A program made the position numbers and the translations under genes. Positions 42,228 through 51,385 of a stretch of 64,000 bases of DNA are shown here, piece after piece. Source of the DNA: Bacteroidales bacterium (lineage in GTDB: Bacteria; Bacteroidota; Bacteroidia; Bacteroidales; UBA932); assembly GCA_022653675.1 (NCBI GenBank), contig JALCST010000001.1, positions 62,001 to 126,000 of the forward strand, in the 5' to 3' direction. The notes beneath the pieces were generated by a model that was not told the origin of the DNA, made no database searches, and worked only from the letters and a program-made list of their open reading frames with translations. The stretch's first letter is position 1; each line of letters opens with the position of its first letter.

Positions 42228-45013
42228 AAAAATATGCAGCATTTGTATGCGCCTGCATTTCGGCAGCTTTTTTGCCGCTTTCCTCCGATGCTTCAGGGAA
42301 TTCGTCTGCATTTATGGACAGCATTGGCAGAAAGGTTATAATAGTTGACTCGTATTCTTCAGCGGTGAAATGGGCCGATGTCATGTCCGATAATATAAAA
42401 GACTCCATTCAATCCGCATATTCAGGCCTTCCAGTAATCAAGGGAAGGGCAAATACTGATGTAATGTCTGTAAGGAAGTCGTCCATTAGAACTATCAGGT
42501 CAATAATATTGTCGGCTTCCAATGCCTCGGCAGGGGATTGTTCCAAAGAGGAAGCCACAAAAATTTTCGATGCGGCGGTACAACCTATCTGCTATATTTT
42601 CCTGGGTACCGAGGCATGGAACAATTTCAGATATATGAGGGGTGTATATCTCAAGGCATTCGGTACCGGTGTCGACAGTTTCACAGTTCCCGAAATAGTG
42701 GTTACTGATTTCGATTCGCTCAGTAATTATCCGTTCGGAAGCAGTGCCTGGGAAAGTCGCAGCATATCGATCGAAAATTCAAGGACCATTTACCCTGAAA
42801 AAATAAGGGACGATGATGAGTTCAAAGTGATGGACGACTTTCTTTATGGTTCCGGTCTTGCTACTTATGAGCCCATGGGAGTGGTAAATTCTAAACTCCC
42901 TGTTAAAGAAAATGTGGATTTGGTATTCACAATGTTTCCCGGGACCAAAGAGATATGTTTCCTCGATACGTCATGTCCGTCTTCTTATTCCGTATGGAAG
43001 TATCTCGGTTTTTATCTTAACGGATCGGGGAATGGTAAAATCGGGCTGAAGCATCTTTCGGTCGACAGGAATTCCATGGGACGTGTATTGGATACGCTTT
43101 CCGTCTTTCATCCCGGCAGAGTCTATATTTCTTATTCCGTCCCTTGGAATGAGAACTATTCGGTAAGCCAGCAAAGCGAACTGGATTCCATCCTCAACCT
43201 GAAAGGCGGAAATCCCTTGTTTTACCTGAAGGAAGGAAGCTTTACACATAACAGGGTGATCGGGGGATATTATCGGGACAGCGACGACGAAATCGGGAAA
43301 GTGGTTGAAATAGCCGGTAAGTATATTAAAGGCGATACATCTGATCACTTCGTGAATCTTGAAGGCGGACATTATATGATCAACAAATCGGCAATAAGAT
43401 ATTATCGTATACCGGCCAGGTTTTATTCTCTCCACGAGATACGCTACACAAACTGTCCTCGCACCTTCGTTTCGATATATAGGAATGAATTGCTCATCGT
43501 ATTGTTGATCATGATATTGTTTGTTATCGTTTTGTCTTTATACAAAAGATATGTCAGCAACAACAGGAAGATGCGCAATATCTCTGCCAAGTACAAATCG
43601 CTGTACGACGAGATGTCGTTTATTTTGGGCAGTAATTATTATAACGTCCTTTTATATGATTCGTCCGGAAAATTGGAGTTCAGCGGTAAAAACAATTTGG
43701 ATGAGGATTATACCGCCTGCCTTCATTTCGACGACAACAAGAAAAACAACTTGTTGAAGGGAGGGACGGTAAGCACCGATTCCGTCATACACGGCAAACC
43801 ATATTATGTGGTGTGCAAGAGGTACGATAAGAGTGGTGGAGGTTACGGATTCATAGAAATTGTATCAAACATGGAACTGGTCATGGAAGAGGCAGAAAAG
43901 GTCGAAGATATAGAGAAACTTGTCAACTTCGCGGCTAACTCGGTTTATGTAGGCATGGCCTTCATAAGGCTTCCCGACGAAGTAGGATTTGCAAACGACC
44001 TTTGGTTCCAATATTTGGGGGAAGAGAAGAGGGAAGACGATGTTCTTAAGCCTCAGTACAGGACCTTGGACGAGGAAGACCGTAAGGTCATTATGGCGGA
44101 TTACCAGAAACGCCGCACAGCTTTTTCGCCTCCATTCTATAGGGAAATTGTCATTACGGAGAAAAGCGGCAAGCAAAGGTATGCTGCCTTCTATATGTTT
44201 TCGATGAATGACAAGAGAATGAATAGCGATATAATCCTTCAGATCATATTGGACAATGACAAGGTTCGCAACGAGAATGCCGAATTGTCAAGGGCGAAGG
44301 AACTTGCCGAGCGTGCAGAGAGGGAAAAAGACAAATTTCTGCTTAATGTCAGCCATGAAGTCCGGACCCCACTCAATTCCATTGTTGGTTTTTCCAACAT
44401 ACTGGCGTCGGATGAAAACATTTCAGGCGAGGACCGTGAATGGATGATCGAGTCTATCAAAAGTAATAAGGAACAATTGTTCAAGCTGATAAGTGATGTG
44501 CTGGATATTTCTAAATTCGATGCTAAAAGCTATAAATTCAATTACAAATTCGTCGATCTGAACGAGTACTTTTCAAACTATGTATATATCATAAAGCAGA
44601 ATCTCAGGAATAAGAATATAGAGGTTTCGATCGGAAACAATTTTGGAAATTCAATGTTCGTTACGGATGGCATCTGTCTCAACAAGATTTATACTAACTT
44701 GATTTCCAATGCTTGTAAGTTTACTGCCAACGGGAGTATAACTATTGGGTATTCCCAGCTCGAAAATTATTACAGCTTTTATATAAAAGATACCGGATGC
44801 GGTATTTCGGAAAGCGATATGAGCAGACTATTTACGAGATTCGACAAGATCGATGAATTCACCCCCGGGTTTGGGCTCGGCCTTCCTTTGGCCAAAGCCG
44901 TCGTGGAAGGTATGGGGGGGAAAATAAGCATTCTATCGGAGAAGAATGCCGGTACGTCCGTGTGGTTTACACTTCCGCTCATTCCTTTGCCTAAGGAAAG
45001 CGAAGAATTATAG
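42224..45013 (+). CDS. membrane sensor histidine kinase 2
   Basis: A 929-residue sensor kinase with the same layout as its upstream neighbour: signal peptide (CISAAFLPLSSDA), a large periplasmic domain to about residue 420, one membrane helix (LLIVLLIMILFVIVLSLY), a PAS-like region and the kinase core. The phosphorylated histidine is H711 in NVSHEVRTPLN; ATP-lid motifs are NACKFTANG, DTGCGIS and GFGLGLPLA. No receiver or output domain. Translationally coupled to kinase 1, so the two may work as a pair or heterodimer. Sequence similarity to kinase 1 in the sensor domain is weak by eye. Confidence 0.9.
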   Translation: MKKYAAFVCACISAAFLPLSSDASGNSSAFMDSIGRKVIIVDSYSSAVKWADVMSDNIKDSIQSAYSGLPVIKGRANTDVMSVRKSSIRTIRSIILSASNASAGDCSKEEATKIFDAAVQPICYIFLGTEAWNNFRYMRGVYLKAFGTGVDSFTVPEIVVTDFDSLSNYPFGSSAWESRSISIENSRTIYPEKIRDDDEFKVMDDFLYGSGLATYEPMGVVNSKLPVKENVDLVFTMFPGTKEICFLDTSCPSSYSVWKYLGFYLNGSGNGKIGLKHLSVDRNSMGRVLDTLSVFHPGRVYISYSVPWNENYSVSQQSELDSILNLKGGNPLFYLKEGSFTHNRVIGGYYRDSDDEIGKVVEIAGKYIKGDTSDHFVNLEGGHYMINKSAIRYYRIPARFYSLHEIRYTNCPRTFVSIYRNELLIVLLIMILFVIVLSLYKRYVSNNRKMRNISAKYKSLYDEMSFILGSNYYNVLLYDSSGKLEFSGKNNLDEDYTACLHFDDNKKNNLLKGGTVSTDSVIHGKPYYVVCKRYDKSGGGYGFIEIVSNMELVMEEAEKVEDIEKLVNFAANSVYVGMAFIRLPDEVGFANDLWFQYLGEEKREDDVLKPQYRTLDEEDRKVIMADYQKRRTAFSPPFYREIVITEKSGKQRYAAFYMFSMNDKRMNSDIILQIILDNDKVRNENAELSRAKELAERAEREKDKFLLNVSHEVRTPLNSIVGFSNILASDENISGEDREWMIESIKSNKEQLFKLISDVLDISKFDAKSYKFNYKFVDLNEYFSNYVYIIKQNLRNKNIEVSIGNNFGNSMFVTDGICLNKIYTNLISNACKFTANGSITIGYSQLENYYSFYIKDTGCGISESDMSRLFTRFDKIDEFTPGFGLGLPLAKAVVEGMGGKISILSEKNAGTSVWFTLPLIPLPKESEEL

Positions 45014-45032
45014 AACGTAAATCAAAAGTCGA

Positions 45033-45782
45033 TTAACCTTCGGGAGCCAGGGTGGTATAGACGTTCTGGACGTCTTCGTCGTCTTCGAGTGTGGAAATAA
45101 GCTTGTCTACACCGGCGCGATCATCCCCTGATAAAGTCTTTAAATCCACATTCGGTATGCGTTCGAATCCGGCGTAGTTTATTTCGAAGTTGTGGTCTTC
45201 CAGATATTTTTGGATTTGTCCGAACGAAGGATAGTTGCCGTAGATAACAATTTCGTCCTGTGAATCCTCGTCATCCTCGTCTTTCTCTTCGCGGTAGACT
45301 TCATCGACTCCAAGATCGATCAACTCGAGTTCAAGTTCGTCGATGTCGACTTTGCCATCATCTATGACCCTGAAGCAGCATTTATGGTCGAACATGAAGG
45401 ATACGCACCCCGAAGTGCCGAGACTGCCACCGAATTTATTAAAGACCGCCCTTACGTTCGCGACTGTACGCATTGTATTATCCGTTGCCGTTTCAACAAG
45501 TACTGCAATCCCATGGGAAGCAAACCCTTCGTAGACCACTTCCTGATAATCTTCCTGGCCTTTATCAACTGCTCTGCGTATGGCCCTTTCTATGTTGTCC
45601 TTGGGCATGTTTTCACCCTTGGCAGTCTGAATAAGGGAACGAAGACGAGCATTCCCGTTAGGATCGGTACCACTCTCGCGGGCAGCAATTGTTATTTCCT
45701 TTCCCAATTTGGTAAAGGTCCTGGCCATGTTACCCCACCGTTTCAGTTTCCTTTCCTTTCTGAATTCGAATGCTCTTCCCAT
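45033..45782 (-). CDS. YebC/PmpR family regulator or translation factor
   Basis: A 249-residue member of the YebC/TACO1 family. It starts MGRAFEFRKERKLKRWGNMARTF, the usual basic N terminus, then GNARLRSLIQTAKGENMPKDNIERAI and YEGFASHGIAVLVE. The C-terminal third is acidic (REEKDEDDEDSQD). Family members bind DNA or, as shown more recently for YebC and TACO1, assist ribosomes at proline-rich stretches; which applies here is open. It follows the TPR gene by 9 bases and may be co-transcribed with it. Confidence 0.93.
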   Translation of the reverse strand: MGRAFEFRKERKLKRWGNMARTFTKLGKEITIAARESGTDPNGNARLRSLIQTAKGENMPKDNIERAIRRAVDKGQEDYQEVVYEGFASHGIAVLVETATDNTMRTVANVRAVFNKFGGSLGTSGCVSFMFDHKCCFRVIDDGKVDIDELELELIDLGVDEVYREEKDEDDEDSQDEIVIYGNYPSFGQIQKYLEDHNFEINYAGFERIPNVDLKTLSGDDRAGVDKLISTLEDDEDVQNVYTTLAPEG

Positions 45783-45791
45783 ATGCTCGGA

Positions 45792-46490
45792 TTATTTGGT
45801 AATTCTTGATATGTATTTATCTATTTCGTATGCCTCGTATGTCTGAGGATATTTTATCTTTATATCGTTGTAATATTTGAGTGCCTCGTCGTTTTCACCA
45901 AGTTCCTCGCATATTATGCCCGCCTTCAGCATGTATTTCGCAGTAAAAGGGTTGTCTGCCTTTTCGATGGCTTTTTTATAATATTTGAGGGCGTTTTCAT
46001 TGTCGTTCAGGTTGACATAACTGTCACCTATATTGCATAGTGCCCTCGCCGCGGTAACTGGTTCCTTGCTTTTGTATTTCTTCAGATACATTATGGCCTC
46101 CTCATAATTGCCTTGGTTATATTCGCATATGCCGGTGTAGAAATAGACGTCTTCTCCACCCATGGCGCCGTAATGCTTTATTATGTCTAGGAACCCGAGA
46201 TTGTTACCATCTCCGTTGAGTGCTTTGCCGAATTCGTCCTGACGAAAATATCTTTCAGCAACAAAGGTTTGAGAAGTGGCTTCTTCGCGTTTGGGCTTCC
46301 TTACCCATTTGTTGACGGCGTAAATCCCGAAAATGACAACTATGATCCCGACAAGAATCCATGTCAGAAGTTTGTCGTATTTCTGGAAGAACAGCTCTGT
46401 TTTGGAAACGGCGGTTCCTACGTTTTCTTCGTTATTCGCTTCGTTGGCCTTGGTCGTCTTCTTTTTAGCCTTTTTGCTTTTATTTGCCAT
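45792..46490 (-). CDS. tetratricopeptide repeat membrane protein
   Basis: A 232-residue protein with a lysine-rich N terminus (MANKSKKAKKKTTK), one membrane helix (LLTWILVGIIVVIFGIYAV, about residues 40-60) and three or four TPR units behind it (ARALCNIGDSYVNLNDNENALKYYKKAIEKA). Topology suggests the TPR part is periplasmic and the tail cytoplasmic. This is a common Bacteroidota gene next to recF; a role as an assembly scaffold is inferred only from the repeats. It has its own promoter at 46519-46526. Confidence 0.88.
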   Translation of the reverse strand: MANKSKKAKKKTTKANEANNEENVGTAVSKTELFFQKYDKLLTWILVGIIVVIFGIYAVNKWVRKPKREEATSQTFVAERYFRQDEFGKALNGDGNNLGFLDIIKHYGAMGGEDVYFYTGICEYNQGNYEEAIMYLKKYKSKEPVTAARALCNIGDSYVNLNDNENALKYYKKAIEKADNPFTAKYMLKAGIICEELGENDEALKYYNDIKIKYPQTYEAYEIDKYISRITK

Positions 46491-46518
46491 TGTTTTTGAT
46501 TTTTGTCAATGCAGGACG

Positions 46519-46526
46519 CAAATTTA
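46519..46526 (-). promoter_or_regulatory. -7 box TAAATTTG for the TPR gene
   Basis: Exact TAnnTTTG on the minus strand with TTTG 18 bases upstream, 28 bases before ATG 46490. Confidence 0.6.
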
Positions 46527-46556
46527 CTACAAAATGCTCAAAAGCAAAATTTTTTC

Positions 46557-46564
46557 TAATTTTG
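46557..46564 (+). promoter_or_regulatory. -7 box TAATTTTG for recF
   Basis: Exact TAnnTTTG match 23 bases before ATG 46588. It shows that the track's longer recF start (46333) is wrong, because that start lies inside the divergent TPR gene. Confidence 0.6.
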
Positions 46565-46587
46565 TAATCTTCAAAGACGCTGTCCAG

Positions 46588-47682
46588 ATGTATCTCCGTA
46601 AAATTATTCTATCGAATTTCAAGAATATAGCCCAGGCTGAACTGGAATTTTCCGATAAGTTCAATTCCATACTTGGAGATAATGGCGAAGGTAAGACGAA
46701 CTTGCTCGATGCTATTTATTATCTGTCCGTTACAAAAAGTTATTTCAGTCATTCCGATCGTTATGTGATTCGCTGCGGCGAAGAAAAAGCTGCTCTTAAC
46801 GGATTGTTTTCACTCGACGGGGATACGGAAGAGATTGCGATCGGAGTCGACTCCAAGGGGGTCAAGCAGTTGAAACGAAATAAGAAGATGTATCACAGGA
46901 TATCCGAATATATCGGCCTTATCCCTGTCGTGATGGTATCTCCATACGATTCCGAACTGGTCAACGATTCCGGGGAGATGAGAAGGAGATTCATGAATCT
47001 GATACTGTTTCAGATTGACAGAGAATATCTGTCGAAACTACAGTCCTACAATCGCCTGATCGTCCAGCGCAATTCGCTTCTAAGGAGCGACTTGCCTTCC
47101 GATGACCTCCTTATGACCTTCGCCGAACAACTTTCCTCTCTGGGGCAATCGATTTACGAATCCAGAAAAAGGCTTTGCGAGTCGTTCGCAGAACCTTTGG
47201 CCGAATATTACTCGGTGATTTCAGGGCGAAAGGAGACGGTGGATCTGGAATACGGTTCCCAGCTTTCCGGTGATACTCTTTTGAAACTCATGGAATCATC
47301 GCTTGGAAGGGATAAGGAACTAAGATACACTACTTGCGGAATCCAGCGTGATGACATGGTTTTTCAAATGGATGGATCAAGTATCCGCCGTTATGGATCA
47401 CAAGGCCAGCAAAAGAGTTTTCTGATAGCCCTAAAACTTGCCGAATTTAGTATTATGAAGGAACATTACGGATTTTCTCCTATCCTTCTTCTCGACGATT
47501 TGTTCGACCGTCTTGATTCACACAGGGTAGGCAAACTCATATCGCTTGTAGCGAGCGATCGCTTCGGGCAAATTTTCCTTACCGACAGCAATCCGGAAAG
47601 GATTTCATCGATAATCAGGGATTCTGGGGCCGGTAAGGCTGCATATTCCGTAAAATCCGGACAGTTTGAAAGGATCGAATAA
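46588..47682 (+). CDS. recF: DNA replication and repair protein RecF
   Basis: A 364-residue SMC-like ATPase that with RecO and RecR loads RecA at gaps. The N terminus MYLRKIILSNFKNI leads to Walker A (GDNGEGKTN, about residues 32-40). The signature motif is YGSQGQQKSFLIALKLAE, and Walker B with D-loop is PILLLDDLFDRLD. All are intact. DUF721 follows 14 bases later, a common pairing in Bacteroidota. Confidence 0.96.
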   Translation: MYLRKIILSNFKNIAQAELEFSDKFNSILGDNGEGKTNLLDAIYYLSVTKSYFSHSDRYVIRCGEEKAALNGLFSLDGDTEEIAIGVDSKGVKQLKRNKKMYHRISEYIGLIPVVMVSPYDSELVNDSGEMRRRFMNLILFQIDREYLSKLQSYNRLIVQRNSLLRSDLPSDDLLMTFAEQLSSLGQSIYESRKRLCESFAEPLAEYYSVISGRKETVDLEYGSQLSGDTLLKLMESSLGRDKELRYTTCGIQRDDMVFQMDGSSIRRYGSQGQQKSFLIALKLAEFSIMKEHYGFSPILLLDDLFDRLDSHRVGKLISLVASDRFGQIFLTDSNPERISSIIRDSGAGKAAYSVKSGQFERIE

Positions 47683-47696
47683 TAAATTTAAATGCA

Positions 47697-47987
47697 ATGG
47701 ATCGCAACAATACTCACATGCTTTCGGAAATCTTGAACCAGATAGCCAAAGAGGAAAAATTCCATTCCGGGCTTCAGCGTCAGAAGGTTTTCAACGCATT
47801 CGATTTGGTCATAGGGAAGAGTGCGGCATCTTATGTTATTTCACACGAATTGAAAAGGGGAGTATTATACTGCACCATGGGGTCTTCGGTTGTGCGAAGC
47901 GAACTTTATCCCTCCTTGGAAAGGATACGGAAAGGAGTCAATTCCGCTTTGCAGGATGAAATCGTAAAAAAGATTGTATTGAGATGA
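47697..47987 (+). CDS. DUF721 (DciA-like) protein
   Basis: A 96-residue protein of DUF721, the family of DciA, a loader of the replicative helicase DnaB. The conserved part is GLQRQKVFNAFDLVIGKSAASYV and then LKRGVLYCTMGSSVVRSELY, a KH-like fold. It consists almost only of the conserved domain and lacks the long tail seen in some DciA proteins. Located between recF and pdxB and overlapping pdxB by ATGA. A replication or repair role follows from family and neighbours. Confidence 0.88.
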   Translation: MDRNNTHMLSEILNQIAKEEKFHSGLQRQKVFNAFDLVIGKSAASYVISHELKRGVLYCTMGSSVVRSELYPSLERIRKGVNSALQDEIVKKIVLR

Positions 47988-48979
47988 AGATTGTAGCTGA
48001 CGAAGCTGTTCCATTCCTGCGGGGAGTTTTAGAGCCCTATGCGGAAATATCATATATGCCGGCATCTGCAATCGATGCCGCCGCTTGCCGTAATGCCGAT
48101 GCCCTCATCGTAAGGACGCGTACCAAATGCGATGCCGGCCTGCTGGCTGGCAGTTGCGTTGGCTTTATAGGTACGGCGACTATAGGGACCGACCATATAG
48201 ACCGCCAATATTGCGCATCGCGCGGCATAAAGGTGGCCAATGCGCCGGGATGCAACTCTTCCGCCGTAATGCAATATGTCGCCACTGCATTGCTCAAGGT
48301 GGCTGAAATGCACGATATTGATTTGAAAAGCAGCACATTGGGAGTAATAGGCGTGGGCCATGTGGGAAGAAAAGTGAAGAGAGTGGCGGAGTGGATGGGA
48401 ATGAAAGTCCTGCTGAACGATCCTCCGCTTGAAAGGCTCGGCGGTTCCGGAATGGATTTCGTTTCATTGGGAAAGCTGCTCGATGCATCGGATATGGTGA
48501 CCCTCCATGTTCCTCTGGATGAGTCCACTTATGGGATGGTTGGCTCTGAATTCTTCATGAAGCTCGGTAAGGGAAAGGTTTTCATCAATGCTTCACGCGG
48601 CGATGTGGTGAAAGGTCCGGCATTGTTGGAATATTCCGCCAGTGCCGGGTCAATAGTGCTGGATGTCTGGCCCGGGGAACCGCGCATATCCCGTGAGCTG
48701 ATTGCGGCAGCCGATATCGCCACCCCCCATGTCGCGGGATACTCGAAGCAGGGCAAGATAAATGGAACGACTGCGGTGATAACCGCTCTGGCGAAACGTT
48801 TCTCGATAGTCCCGCTGACGGGATTCTCGTTGCCGCCGGCAAGCGTGAAAATATCCTCGCCGGCGGAGATCCCGGGATTGTACGACATAATGGCGGACGA
48901 TGCCGCCCTTCGCGCGCATCCGGAAGAGTTCGAATCTTTAAGAAACAAATACTATTACAGAAATGAATTCTACTTTTGA
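47984..48979 (+). CDS. pdxB: erythronate-4-phosphate dehydrogenase
   Basis: A 331-residue D-2-hydroxyacid dehydrogenase that oxidises 4-phosphoerythronate in the DXP-dependent route to pyridoxal phosphate. N-terminal MKIVADEAVPF and GTATIGTDHID are PdxB-type; the NAD site is LGVIGVGHVGRKV, and the catalytic histidine is in TPHVAGYSKQGK. The C-terminal PdxB dimer domain is shorter than in E. coli (331 against about 378 residues). It overlaps the DUF4301 gene by 17 bases. YggS, the PLP-homeostasis protein, lies 14 kb downstream. Confidence 0.93.
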   Translation: MKIVADEAVPFLRGVLEPYAEISYMPASAIDAAACRNADALIVRTRTKCDAGLLAGSCVGFIGTATIGTDHIDRQYCASRGIKVANAPGCNSSAVMQYVATALLKVAEMHDIDLKSSTLGVIGVGHVGRKVKRVAEWMGMKVLLNDPPLERLGGSGMDFVSLGKLLDASDMVTLHVPLDESTYGMVGSEFFMKLGKGKVFINASRGDVVKGPALLEYSASAGSIVLDVWPGEPRISRELIAAADIATPHVAGYSKQGKINGTTAVITALAKRFSIVPLTGFSLPPASVKISSPAEIPGLYDIMADDAALRAHPEEFESLRNKYYYRNEFYF

Positions 48980-50462
48980 CAAACTTGATATCGAATCTCT
49001 GAAATCCAGAGGTATTTCGCAGGCGGAAGCCGAAAGGCAGCTTTCGGCGTTCAAAACCGGGTTCCCTTATCTTGAGGTCTTGGAGCCGGCCACAGCGAAA
49101 CATGGGATAATGGTGCTTGACGAGGAGGAACGGAAAAAGGCCCTTGAGACATATTCCGCATGCGACAGGAGGGTAATGAAATTCGTACCCGCTTCGGGTG
49201 CGGCTTCGAGGATGTTCAAGGATCTGTTCGCAGCGTCCGACGCATTGAAGAATGGGCAAAACATAGAAGGGACGCCGGGACGGAAATTCCTGGATAATAT
49301 CCGAAAGTTCGCATTCTACAATCCGAAACTCTACGGGGGGTTGGATTCTCTCGGCATGTTGGATGCGACCCTTTCCGAACGTGGCTTGAATTATGGTTCG
49401 AAGCCAAAAGGCGAAGTCTTGTTCCACCGTTACGGAGATCTGAGCCGGACGGCGTTCGAGGAGCATCTCGTGGAGGGTGCCTTGTACGCTTCCGGAAAAG
49501 GAATAGTCAGAATTGCTTTCTCGGTTTCCCCGGAACATATGGAAAGTTTCAGGCGATTGTTCGAACTCGTCCGTACGGCATACGAGTCCCGCTTCGGGAT
49601 CCGTTATGAAGTTTCTTTCACAGTGCAATCGCCGTCGACAGATACGATAGCGGTGGATGAAAATAACAGGCCTTTCAGGAAGGAGGATGGTTCGCTGCTA
49701 TTCAGGCCGGGAGGACATGGTTCGCTGATCAGGAATCTCGGTGCGCTGGATACGGATGTCGTCATAGTGAAAAATATCGATAATGTGGTAAGAGAGAGTC
49801 TTGTGGATGATACAGTCCTCTGGAAGAAGATTCTTGCCGGAGTTCTCTTGCAACTCGCGGATAGAAGTTTCGGTTATATACACCGTCTCGATGCCTGCCT
49901 TGACCCCAAGGAATGCCATGAAGACACCGTCGCACTCTGCAGGGATATAACCGGTTTCCTGGAATCCGAGTTCTGCGTAACCGTACCGAATGTGTCGCCG
50001 GATATAATGCCTCTCTATCTCAAAGAAAAACTCAACCGTCCGATTCGCGTTTGCGGAATGGTCAGAAACGAAGGGGAGCCGGGCGGAGGGCCGTTCATAG
50101 TACGTGATGCCGATGGAGCCACTTCGCTCCAGATTCTCGAAAGCGTGCAACTCGACAAGTCAGATCCGGGGACTGCTGCGCTCCTGTCTGCGGCGACGCA
50201 TTTCAACCCCGTTGACATTGCCTGCCTTATCACCGATTATAAAGGCAATAAATTTAACCTTGAACGCTATGTGGATGAACAGGCCGGATTCATCTCTTAC
50301 AAGAGCTACGGTGGACGTGCCCTCAAGGCTCTCGAAAGGCCGGGTCTGTGGAACGGTGCGATGTCCAACTGGAATACGGCATTCGTCGAAACACCGCTCG
50401 CCACTTTCAATCCGGTAAAGACGGTGTTGGATCTACTGCGGCCCGAACACTGTTCAGAATAA
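48963..50462 (+). CDS. DUF4301 family protein
   Basis: A 499-residue protein of DUF4301, known almost only from Bacteroidota. Conserved stretches are MKFVPASGAASRMFKDL, FHRYGDLSRTAFEEHLVEGA, DVVIVKNIDNVV and the C-terminal GGRALKALERPGLWNGAMS. The GRAxR-like ASGAASRMFKDL segment and the DNRPF...RPGGHGSLI region recall nucleotide-sugar or phosphosugar transferases, but I would not claim an activity. It overlaps pdxB by 17 bases, so it is translated together with it. Confidence 0.85.
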   Translation: MNSTFDKLDIESLKSRGISQAEAERQLSAFKTGFPYLEVLEPATAKHGIMVLDEEERKKALETYSACDRRVMKFVPASGAASRMFKDLFAASDALKNGQNIEGTPGRKFLDNIRKFAFYNPKLYGGLDSLGMLDATLSERGLNYGSKPKGEVLFHRYGDLSRTAFEEHLVEGALYASGKGIVRIAFSVSPEHMESFRRLFELVRTAYESRFGIRYEVSFTVQSPSTDTIAVDENNRPFRKEDGSLLFRPGGHGSLIRNLGALDTDVVIVKNIDNVVRESLVDDTVLWKKILAGVLLQLADRSFGYIHRLDACLDPKECHEDTVALCRDITGFLESEFCVTVPNVSPDIMPLYLKEKLNRPIRVCGMVRNEGEPGGGPFIVRDADGATSLQILESVQLDKSDPGTAALLSAATHFNPVDIACLITDYKGNKFNLERYVDEQAGFISYKSYGGRALKALERPGLWNGAMSNWNTAFVETPLATFNPVKTVLDLLRPEHCSE

Positions 50463-50515
50463 GGTGCTTATCCGTTTACGATGCTGTGGTAGTGGCATAA
50501 CAGGAGTTTCCCGTA

Positions 50516-51385
50516 TCAATGCTGCATCGCCGCCTGCAAGGTGTTCTGCAGAAGGGATGCTATGGTCATCGGCCCAACGCCGCCCGGTACGGGGGTTATG
50601 AACGAACATTTAGGGGCCACCCTGTCGAAATCCACGTCTCCCTTGTTTACGTACCCCCTCGGAGTATCAGCAGGAACGCGGGTGATCCCTACGTCGATAA
50701 CCACCGCCCCTTCGTGTACCATGTCTTCCTTGACGAAGCCGGGGATGCCCAGGTCTGTGACGATCATGTCGGCGTTTAGCGTGAAGGATCTTATGTCTCT
50801 GGTGTGGCTGTGGCACAGCGTTACGGTGCAGTCTCCGTAATCAGATTTTTGCGAAAGCAGGTTTGCGATCGGCCTGCCCACGATGCTGCTGCGTCCCAGT
50901 ACTACGCAGTTCATGCCGCTCGTATGGATGCCGTATCTTTGGAGCAGGGTAAGTATTCCCTTTGGCGTGGCGGATATTAGTGACGGGAGCCCGAGCGTCA
51001 TCTTTCCAACGTTGACCGGATGGAACCCGTCTACGTCCTTTGAAGGGGATATGGCCATTACGATCGCAGTTTCGTCGATATGCTTCGGCAGAGGAACCTG
51101 GCAGATCAGGCCGTCGATATCTGCGTCATCGTTGATCCGGGCCACCTCTTCCAGCAGGAACTCCTGGGTTATGGTATCCGGATAGCGCAGGATGGTTGAT
51201 TTGAATCCGACCTCGGCACATGCCCTCTCCTTTGATGCAACGTAAGTCATGCTTGCTCCGTCGTTCCCGACCAGCATGGCGCACAAATGTGGCCTTTTGC
51301 CTCCCCTTCCGGTTATTTCTTCAACCTTTTTCTTCATTTCGGCCCTTATCTCGGCCGCTACCTTTTTTCCGTCCAGTATCGTCAT
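50516..51385 (-). CDS. folD: bifunctional methylene-THF dehydrogenase/cyclohydrolase
   Basis: A 289-residue enzyme that interconverts 5,10-methylene-THF and 10-formyl-THF. Motifs are YVASKERACAEVGF (catalytic tyrosine and lysine), LICQVPLPKHID, PSKDVDGFHPVN, VLGRSSIVGRPIANLL (NADP site) and TPVPGGVGPMTIA. The start overlaps the ffh stop (ATGA), so it belongs to the lysA-ffh-folD unit. It supplies the folate pool used by MetF and MetH. Confidence 0.96.
   Translation of the reverse strand: MTILDGKKVAAEIRAEMKKKVEEITGRGGKRPHLCAMLVGNDGASMTYVASKERACAEVGFKSTILRYPDTITQEFLLEEVARINDDADIDGLICQVPLPKHIDETAIVMAISPSKDVDGFHPVNVGKMTLGLPSLISATPKGILTLLQRYGIHTSGMNCVVLGRSSIVGRPIANLLSQKSDYGDCTVTLCHSHTRDIRSFTLNADMIVTDLGIPGFVKEDMVHEGAVVIDVGITRVPADTPRGYVNKGDVDFDRVAPKCSFITPVPGGVGPMTIASLLQNTLQAAMQH

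Noticed and set aside
39576-45013. Receiver or AraC output domain as in hybrid two-component systems
   Set aside because: Both kinases end directly after the ATP-binding domain; no aspartate-receiver or DNA-binding motif was found.
47984-48979. Truncated PdxB
   Set aside because: It is about 45 residues shorter than the E. coli enzyme, but the catalytic and NAD motifs are complete and the shorter C-terminal domain looks like a family variant.
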